From Heliocidaris tuberculata (lineage: Eukaryota; Echinodermata; Echinoidea; Camarodonta; Echinometridae), in the NCBI GenBank assembly GCA_025618425.1, contig CM046832.1, positions 26,502,974 through 26,566,973 of the forward strand: DNA of 64,000 bases, written 5' to 3'. Below are positions 55,397 to 64,000 of the stretch, one piece after another. Positions within the stretch are counted from its first letter, which is position 1; each line of letters starts with the position of its first letter. Below the pieces are notes generated by a model that searched no databases, had not been told where the DNA came from, and was given only the letters and a program-made list of their open reading frames with translations. A program made the position numbers and the translations under genes.

Positions 55397-55679
55397 CCCT
55401 CCCTTGCCAAAAGTATTGCAACCATATTCGTTCGTTCTGCCAAGGAGGATGCGCGCCATTATTATCAGAAGGCGCGGTTACCCGACAAAATAGTAGAACT
55501 TGATGAATTTTACTTCAAAAATAATTCTTGACATGTTAATGAAATGTACCTGATAATAAGATCTTATATCATGACTTGTACTAGAAATTCTTTAAAACAT
55601 CGCTTAATTACACTGATTTCATAAATTGCCTCTTGTGTAATACATGTGTCTATGTTGCAATACTTTTGGCAAGGGAGGG
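55397..55679. mobile_element. TA-flanked MITE with 26-bp perfect ends (283 bp)
   Basis: TA at 55395-55396 and 55680-55681 flank CCCTCCCTTGCCAAAAGTAT..., repeated in perfect inverted form at the right for 26 bases. Tc1/mariner-type TA insertion. Perfect ends suggest a recent copy. Confidence 0.92.
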
Positions 55680-55681
55680 TA

Positions 55682-58560
55682 TAATTATCAGTGCTGTGTA
55701 TACGTTTCATATATGATGGGGGGGGGGGGGGTCCTAAATCTATACGCACTTTGTTTCCAGCGGTTAAAAAGTCACCTTTTCAATCATTTATGCGAATTTA
55801 TTTTATGTCTCTTAGTTCTACATACTCTTAAATTAAATCCCTGAGAAAATTACGACGGGCAAATGTCAATAACATTAATTTTCAAGTTGATGTCGATACC
55901 CATGTCGAATTTGGTCGACAAAGTGAAAGGGTCCTAAAGCTACGCACATGTAATAAATTAATGCAAATCTTGATTTTGAAGCTGACTGATGTGAATTTCA
56001 CCCCAATTTCCAAATAGTGATAATATCTCAAAAATAAAGGAAAATTACTCATTCTCTTTGGCAAACGTAAATGATAATCTTGTTGCTCAGTCACATCAAA
56101 AGTTTGGAACATTGAACGTGTCGCATTGCGCGTATTTCGTGGTGCGTATTGCTTTAGGACCTGCGTAGCTTTAGGACCCCTGACCCTGACCATACTTTCA
56201 AATTGTCTTGATTCATTCATTTCGACTATATATTGCAGTCGACCCTTAATAAAGCACAATGTCAAATTTTCTCAGAAAGAATTTGACTCTTTGGACTAAT
56301 CGAAGTTTACTTCGCTACACTAGTCATCTGTCGTTTATCGCGTTAATATCAATCGCAGGGAAGTTTTACGGCTTATAGATTTACCAACCTTTATCATCCA
56401 ATATAGCAAGTTTTATACTATTATTTTCCTGGAGGATTCATTTCAAAGCACCAAGTTTTATTTAGGCCTATACATAACTTTTTCATTAGCATGTCGTTTG
56501 CTTGCATGCTTGCTTGGTAGGTAGGTGCCTGGTCTGTTCCAGATATTAGCCCTCAGGGCTCTCTATCCACTTCTTTCACTATATGTGCTGATACGGTCGG
56601 CCAAATGAACGGATCAGTGTATACGCTATCTCCCTCTATTTTTCCCTCATTACTCTCTAAGTGTAAACGAGTGAACTTGTCACTTTCCATTAAGAGTGAA
56701 GGAACTTTCACTCCTGATGGAGTGGTGAAGCACTCCCTTTTGAGTGAGCATGCCGATATTCCTTCATTAGACGTCTCATGACAGAGTGAGCGCGCGTTCC
56801 GCTCAATATCATGCAGATTGAATTATTTTCACTCGTGAGCAAAGGGTGACGCAAGGAAACCAATCGGACAAGCCGCTTGTAATTCATTGTGCAGTGTCAT
56901 TTTTTTTTTGTGAACAAAACTACAGGCACGCGTACCGTACCACTAAGTGTTACTGTAACGTCAATGATTTGACCTTTATACGCAATCATTTTGTACGCAC
57001 GTGCACAATGCGCCCACCAATATGATTTTACCATAGGATTTTACATGTTTAACAAGTAGCGCGTCCACCAAAACAAAATGCGCGTGTACGTACAAAATTA
57101 AATAAGGGTAATTTCAGGGTCATTTGTACATAGCATGTAGGCCTAGTTTACGAACTGGCTTATTAAAATCAAGCAGGGTTTGTTTTAATCACGCCATTCA
57201 TGTTTGGTTTCACTGCTTGTAAAGTCAAATGAAATATTTTTTCGTCATGTTTTGTTTCACTTTAGCTTTGTGTAGCGAAAAAAAAAATCATTAAATTGAT
57301 TTTTAAGAGGTAGAAGTCTTGATCGAAAGTGCCTTGAAAAACAGTAAGGATTTTCTTCCACATGTTTCTTTTATATAAAATGAGCTAAGTTCCAATAGAA
57401 GATATTCAAAGTCAGATATTGTTGTCAACCTTTGTTGTGTATAACAATGATCATGCAATCTACAGAGATGGAGAACTTTGTTTAGATGTAAGCTGAGAAA
57501 TATACTTTGATTTCTCTAAAAGCGTGAAGATTTGAGAGTGAATTATTTTAATCCATTAACAGCATTAATGGTTTCACTTGTCATTTATTTTTACTTTAAC
57601 TGCTTCCATAGCAATCCGCGGATGACCGGAAAAATGTTGGTTTCTGCACCAGACGTTTTGCCTGCAGGCATGCATGGATTGATATATTATTCGCCAAGAA
57701 AGAAATTCTTAAAATCGGTACACAAAACCAACTTATGCTGCATGGGCCGTATGAGCAGTTTCATCAAATAACCCCATGCAGATAACTATTCATCATAATT
57801 ATGAGCATCATTCCATCTTTACATCAGGCTTATCATTCAGGATGACGTTGTTATCGCAGTAACGGAAATAAATCCATCCCTCTCAGCTTACATAGACTTC
57901 GCAAGAAAATAATGATCTCTGTATTATACCAGAGGGTCGCGGAAGCAGTCATGCACCAGCTGTAGACGGACTATTACATAGACCTAATCGTCAGAGTTAG
58001 ACATAATGATAATGATATCAGGAAATTATAACAACAACAAGCCTGGAACTGGGAAGTCAGATCAAGATGAAGAGAGATTAAGAAGTGTCCGAAAACAACT
58101 AAGTTTATTCTCGTAAAAGAGAAAACAAATGCTCCATGGATGGAACTATATACTACAGTGGTCAACAAATACGAAACAAAGGAATTATTATGATAAATGT
58201 GACTCCAGGAACAAGCACGATGAAAAAAATGACCATATACATATCTGAGAGAAACACGAGCACTATACCATCATCAGATAATAGTAAGACACTGGATGGA
58301 AATGAAAAGTATGAAGTTTCAAAAGGACTTCCTTTATCAAAGGCATAAGTAAATATGCGGAGCTGCTTCCTGGAACTTCTGATCCTTTATAGGGTTGTGG
58401 GAGTTTTTGGACGGGCAAGGAGACCAAATCGTATGACCCAGCAAATTCAAGTAAAAATGGTAGCCATATATATGGCACAACGCTATTATGATAAAAATAT
58501 ATCACTTCTTTAAAATGATAATCAAATGAGTAAAGTGGTCTTTTATAAACAAGTAATAAC
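55682..58560. other. Intergenic, no gene seen
   Basis: Has a G run at about 55719-55731 and a region of CACTC-rich, GAGTG-rich sequence at about 56650-56850 that can fold back. I see no exon or RNA gene. Confidence 0.5.
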
Positions 58561-58755
<195 letters not shown>

Positions 58756-60450
58756 TGTAAGATATCGACACTGTCTTAGGGGATAACGAATTAACTATGA
58801 AACGAGATGAGAATTATTTGGTAGAGAATAGGATTATGATTTTTCAGCTGACCGTTGTAAGAGATACAAGTCATCCCAATCCTGCCACTCTTCGCTGTGT
58901 TATGAAGGAAACAGAGTTATACATGCTTAAAAAAATATGTATAGATATTGACTCAAAACAGAAAATAACATGAAGAGGTCTACGTGCAGAAGGCATTTGA
59001 AATTTGTGATACTATATCTAGAGATATTTTATCATTACGTTTGACATTTAATTTATACATTTGATATTCATTTTCATTTTTAAAAAGTCTAGAGTGACGT
59101 AGCCTGGGTCCTTCCGTAGAGGGGGCTCTGGAATCATTCCTTGTAAAGTCCCTTGATAGAAGAGTTAAGACAACCTATGATTTGAATGCCATTTGGTATC
59201 CACTATTACGAAACATTTCTATTCAAGTGCGATGGGCACCTGTATGTTTTAAATATAAAGATTGCAAACGCCATTTTGTTTCCATAAAAAGCGGACGTCC
59301 ATGTCGAAACTCTTTTTATATAAAGCGACTCTAACTGGGGTACCGTCTTACTGAGGATTAAATACGAAATGACAAGGCCACCGATTCGGGTGAGGTCCCA
59401 TCGTCTTCTTTTCTCTTCCCCTTTTCTTCCTTTCTTCAACTTTCTCTCTTTCCGTTTGACTGGGGGCCACGTGCCCCCGTACCCGCTGTAGTTATACAAC
59501 TGGAAGCCAACCACCTTTCATAACATCATTGTTATCAATTTAACCCATTATCCAGAAGAAGAAGTGACAGGTCTAAACTGCAGCATTGCTATAACAGAGC
59601 ATGAGCACTGCAATGGCTAGATCCCTCTTCGTGTATTTTAAGGAGCATACATGCATTAATCGAGCGTTGAATTATGGGTCATTTAATGCATGTCTTATAT
59701 TCCGCACCATTAAAAAGCTATCTATGAAATATTTCATAACTTGTTTACATCATCATAAATGATAAAGTCTTATAAGGCATCACATTTTCTTTATCATGTA
59801 TCCCATATATTCAATTCATACGCATACGTAGAATTTGCTGAAACATAATAACAATGTAGGAGTTTAAATTTGCGTTTATCATTTTATTTTCATGATATCA
59901 ATAAACTTCCGATGAAACCCCATGACACGCTATCTTGCCCATCTTGCCAGTGTCCTCGAACCCACCTGCCATTACTATTCATACCAGTGAATGAGATTTT
60001 TGTTTAAATGCATCCTATCTGCAGTTTATCTCTTCTCTCCATTAGGACAGAGGCATATAAATAAACCTCTTTTTACAATGACGTGTTCCTGTGTTGTTAA
60101 AAAAAGAAATTTTCAAAAAAATATTTCATTATTTTGAAAACCTCTTTCATTCAAATCTTCTATGATTTATCATTGCATGCAACGGCTTAAATTTAAAGTT
60201 CGGGATTGACTTTAAGCCGATTCAGAAATTGTGAAATGGATTTGTATATTTGTCTGTTTTGAAAGTCTACATTTGGAGTGTGTATGAAACTTAGAAGAAG
60301 ACTTGCAATGGCATGTAACCTTCTTCATTACTGACATTAAGATTTCTGCTGTGGTCTTGGTGTTACTGTTATTACAGACTTGCACTTGAAATTATACATT
60401 AAACCATTATAGTGATTCGAAACAAGTCAAAAAACTACCCGTTTCCCTAA
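58756..60450. other. Intergenic, no gene seen
   Basis: AT-rich. A 102-codon minus frame at 59206-59514 crosses a CT-rich tract and is unsupported. Confidence 0.5.
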
Positions 60451-60459
60451 AGGACGTAT

Positions 60460-60631
60460 GCAGGAGAGAGAGAGACAGAGAGGGTAACCCCTTCTCGCTG
60501 TATCCTATACAAATCATTTATTCCTCACATACTAATTAGTAATTATCCCATGATTTTCATATCGGCTTACTTGCATAAATTATGTTAGTGTCATCGCGGG
60601 ATTATTCTAAACACAATGTAGACCAGGAGAA

Positions 60632-60667
<36 letters not shown>

Positions 60668-60672
60668 GAGAA
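60460..60672. repeat. (GA)n microsatellites
   Basis: Two purine runs, near 60464-60482 and 60628-60672. Confidence 0.9.
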
Positions 60673-62320
60673 GGAATCCCCAATAACCATTTAGAAAACC
60701 CTTCATCCTTTTCAAATTCTATATCCTTAACCACTAATAGGCCCGTTTATCTTTGCACATTAAAAGTCTATATAGTGAACGTATCCAATAATGTCACGCA
60801 TATGTTTGTTAACTACACAGAAAGTAGGCGCTTCCATGGCGACATTTTTAAACAGGGGTGAATGCATAATTGCTTTCTGGATTATTGTTTCAGAGCAGAT
60901 GTTTGAGGAAATAAAATCATTCGAATGAATTTCAGGTAGAAGTAATTTCTTCAGATATAGCCTATAGTTTACCTACATTCACTCAAACTCTAGTAGACTC
61001 CAATTCATAACAGTTTAAGCTCCATTTACAGGTTAATTTTCCAGTTTCCACTTGAAAAATATTCCAATTATTCATATAGTTTCACTATACAATTTTTTCC
61101 TTTTAAACCATTTCTATACCTTTCATCGTGAAGTATTGTCCATCACATGGACCGTGTTTGACAAGGGGTATAAGATTTATATGACTAAAAAGTACAATAA
61201 ACTGTTTTTTACATTTCGTTGACTCATACAAGAACACCAGCACTTCTTGTCGATCTCAACGCTAGAAGCAACACCCTACCCGCCCCCCCCCCCCCCCCGA
61301 TTTTCACTCGCCAGTATCCTTACAAAATAGGGGGTCGGGGTAGCTCGGCAGTAGTGAGGACTCGGCATCGCGCAGCTTCACAACAGACCTTCAATAAAGC
61401 CTTACTTTTCATGTTTTGTAGAGTTTCACCTAAAATGTCGTCATTATCTCCCCGGTAACTACATGTATTTTACATTCTAATCAAATTATCTTGAAAAATG
61501 GTGGTTTTAAAGATCGCTCAATGCAAAAATTCTTACAAGTATTTGCGATCATTTCATATCGCTATCGTAGTGCCGAGTTACCCTAGATCCTTTCAAAATG
61601 GCCACGCTCTGGAAGTGAGCGGCACAAACACACGTGATGTCCCTTCTCTCCATTGTGACAGGGATCTCAGTCATCTATTCATCAACAAGTATGTATTTGC
61701 AATGTCGACGAGTACTGGCTTCCACAGACTTAAACTTGTTTTACATAAATACTGTCACTTCGGAGATGGATGATGACAAAGGGCAGTGGCGTAGCCAGGG
61801 GCGGTAATCACTGCGGAGGGGGGCCATGTCTCCCTGGAAAATTTTGAAACGTGCAATGAAAAAAAAATTGTGTAGCAAATAATAATACAGGCTATATACT
61901 GTTACGGCTCTGAAGTGCTTTTCACAATTCGTGGCAGATCAAGGATTTGTGAGGGAGGGGGCACAATATTCTGACAATTTTCCGACAAGCCCCCCCCCCC
62001 CCCAGCATTTTCAGATGTCTTTTCAGTCCCGAATTCTTTGACAAGCAACAACAAAAAGAAAAAAAATCCGCCCCTGATCAAAAGCTACAAACTACAAAAG
62101 GTAAAATTCTATCGCTCGCAAAATATTGAATATAATATACTAAGGACGTCGCCATTGCAGAATATATCGTTTAAAATGCTAATATACTAAGGACGTAAGC
62201 AGAATGCATTTTTTAAAATTCAAAATGCACAATGTTCTTATTCGGAGGATATATAGGGGGGGGGATGTCCCCTAACATACCTTTCCCCACTTGGTCAAAG
62301 GGTATAGGGTGAGGCGGGCA
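60673..62320. other. Intergenic, no gene supported
   Basis: Contains C runs at about 61282-61298 and 61990-62003. It also holds diverged hAT-like termini (CAGTGGCGTAGCCAGGGG at 61785 and CCGCCCCTG at about 62070) without a matching target duplication. The 91-codon + frame at 61498-61773 is unrecognised. A TACTAAGGACGT repeat occurs at 62138 and 62184. Confidence 0.45.
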
Positions 62321-62322
62321 AG

Positions 62323-62368
62323 ATGGGGGTGATCCGATGGGGGTGATCCGATGGGGGGTGACCCGACA
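62323..62368. repeat. Short tandem repeat GATGGGGGTGATCC, 3 units
   Basis: Three near-identical units of 14-16 bp. Confidence 0.85.
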
Positions 62369-62419
62369 CATGTCCCGTCGACATTTGCTGCGGTTTTATT
62401 TCGTCAAGAATAGAGGATT

Positions 62420-62795
62420 AGGGTAGGGTTGCAATTTGGTTTCGTAACAGGTTTGGGGTTAGGGTTGGGTAAAGGGTTGTAGTTAGGAGTTTAGTTATAG
62501 AGTTAGAAATAGGGTTCATTATTACGAAAATGTTATAGAACCCTAAATCATTTTTCGAAATAATGAACCCTATTTCATTTTCGGAATTGCGAACCCTTTT
62601 TCATTTTCGGAAATACCGGACCCTATTTCATTTTCAGAATTATGAACCTTCGGATGAACGAACCCTCGGAATTACGAACCTTCGAAATAATGTGCACAAA
62701 ATAATGTTCGGATTTATTAACCCCCTGGTATGGGAAAAGACAGACTACATGTACTTTCTAGTTTCTGAATTCTGAACCTTCGGAAACTGACAAAC
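62420..62795. repeat. Degenerate GGTTAGGG-type and GAACCCTATTTCATTTTCGG minisatellites
   Basis: First comes a G/T-rich part with telomere-like TTAGGG words (about 62420-62515). Then come units of about 26-34 bp on the opposite strand sense, with ATTTTCGGAATTGCGAACCC variants to about 62700 and a weaker GAACCTTCGGAA near 62775. The two parts can pair across 62510-62560 (AGGGTTCATTATTACGAAAA and TTCGAAATAATGAACCCT). Confidence 0.8.
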
Positions 62796-63157
62796 GAGTG
62801 CCCACTATTCATTTCCCTTTACATGCGAAACACTTTGTGAGAAACAAAAATTCTGGATGCGTTCGTTTTTAGTGATATATCCCTTCAAGAAATTTTCATA
62901 CATTGGATTGTAGAGGGGGAAAATGCATTTTTGGGGTGACAAAAACTGTATCATTCTCTCCATTGCTTGTCAAAAAGATGTAATATTCGTTACTCTGTAA
63001 GACAGACTACATGTACTTTATTGCTAATTCTCACTATCTCACATTCATATCATCAATTGGAGAAGTGCTATTTTTCATTTAGATTCTCAGAAATATTAAG
63101 TAGTATAACTATGTATCATGCTTGTGCTCAGTAAAGTTATACTGCATTTTTTATTGT

Positions 63158-63182
63158 TCTCTCTCTCTCTCTCTCTCTCTGT
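63158..63182. repeat. (CT)n microsatellite
   Basis: About 12 CT units within a pyrimidine-rich stretch to 63275. Confidence 0.92.
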
Positions 63183-63746
63183 CCAGCCCGTTCTCGCGTT
63201 CTTTTTATCACTCGTTTATACCTCGTTCGGTCCCTACTCCTCTCTTTCTCTCTATTTTCCTCTTTTGTATCTCTTTTTCTTAGGGGGTGAGGTCAAACAT
63301 CAATATGGCCGACACTCTCAAACTTGAAGTGTTAAATCGCATTTTACAAGGGTCGAGGAGTGACAACTTTTTAAAAAACGTTTTGCAATATCCAACAATA
63401 GTGTGAAAATGTACTACGGGCACAAGCCTTAGTGCAGTGGTATAGAGAAGACATATCTATTGGTACAACAACATTTATTCCATGACAACGGTGTAGCATA
63501 CTAAGAATTATTGTTCAAAATAATTTGTGGCAACAAAAGTGAGTGTACCCCAGGTGTTGTGCGTAGATTGTCTATGGGTTTTACAGTGGAATAATTATGT
63601 CATCCTGAAGGAAAAGACGTTATTCTCCTCGTGAGAGCTTGGTCAAAAAGCTGTATTTCAGAATGACAGTGATCCCCAGTTTTGTTCTAAGCAGAAAATG
63701 CTTTTCTGAAGAAGTTACAGGTTGATATATTGGAGTTACAAAGCAT

Positions 63747-64000
63747 GCCAATCCAGTCAATCCAACTTTTGTATAAGCAGATCAGCTGATTTGTGTGAAA
63801 GCAGAAAAATAAGAGAAACAAGAAGGTGAATGTTTGAAAGAAATTGGACAAAATAAGAAAGTTATTATTGTTTGAAAACTGAGATCACTATATCTATGCG
63901 AATCTTAAGTTGGCAATTTCGTGAGTCGATTGTGACGTATTCCCGGTCAACTCTCCCATTGGTCATAGTACTGCAATAGGCTACTAAATATTATTAATTT
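63747..64000. mobile_element. Left part of TTAA MITE family 3, cut by the window end
   Basis: GTCAATCCAACTTTTGTATA, TTTGTGTGAAAGCAGAAAAA, GTTTGAAAGAAATTGGACAA and the GGCAATTTCGTGAGTCGATT block match the left half of 22748-23335 in order. The terminus is decayed and the right side lies beyond the window. Confidence 0.8.

Noticed and set aside
55107..55531. Pair of adjacent + frames that look weakly protein-like
   Set aside because: The second runs into the TA-flanked MITE at 55397; no family resemblance or splice support.
61498..61773. 91-codon + frame of mixed composition
   Set aside because: Not recognised, no splice signals in agreement, and length within chance expectation.
61785..62075. 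Second hAT MITE suggested by CAGTGGCG and CCGCCCCTG
   Set aside because: No matching 8-bp flanking duplication and poor pairing of the ends.

Overview
The window is animal nuclear DNA: AT-rich, with one intron-rich gene whose exons all have GT-AG borders, many small inverted-repeat transposons, tRNA-derived SINEs, microsatellites and long C/G homopolymers. The high density of miniature elements with TTAA or TA target sites, and of palindromes ending in GGGCCC, suggests a marine deuterostome, most likely an echinoderm such as a sea urchin. That assignment is inference. Nothing looks bacterial, plasmid-borne or viral.

The only gene I can support is the 3' half of XPOT (exportin-T, the RanGTP-dependent tRNA export receptor) on the + strand. 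Twelve coding exons lie between 7489 and 38182. They join in consistent phase into about 533 C-terminal residues ending at a TGA, followed by a 3' UTR with AATAAA at 38824. The 5' exons are not in the window. The first visible exon begins mid-codon, and 5' of it lie transposons and a 500-N gap.

Layout: 1-2201 is a near-identical direct copy of 39323-41523, broken exactly by the N gap at 2202-2701, and is probably a misplaced alternative haplotype contig. 2702-7488 holds a contig edge, a candidate 1.9-kb piggyBac-like element carrying a nested MITE, and a 986-bp Tc1/mariner-type element. 7489-38182 is XPOT; its introns (up to 9.9 kb) are filled with MITEs, foldback palindromes, minisatellites and a degenerate partial duplicate of one coding exon. 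38183-39322 is the 3' UTR and flank, and 39323-41523 is the second duplicate copy. From 41524 to the end I recognise no gene. That part holds MITEs (one hAT-like with an 8-bp target duplication), three SINE copies, a near-perfect palindrome, and simple and tandem repeats.

I found no new biological system. The observations most worth checking are the assembly duplication, the exon duplicate with an in-frame stop, several TTAA-flanked non-autonomous families present in two or more copies, nested insertions, and the placement of small transposons within about 60 bp of several XPOT splice donors.
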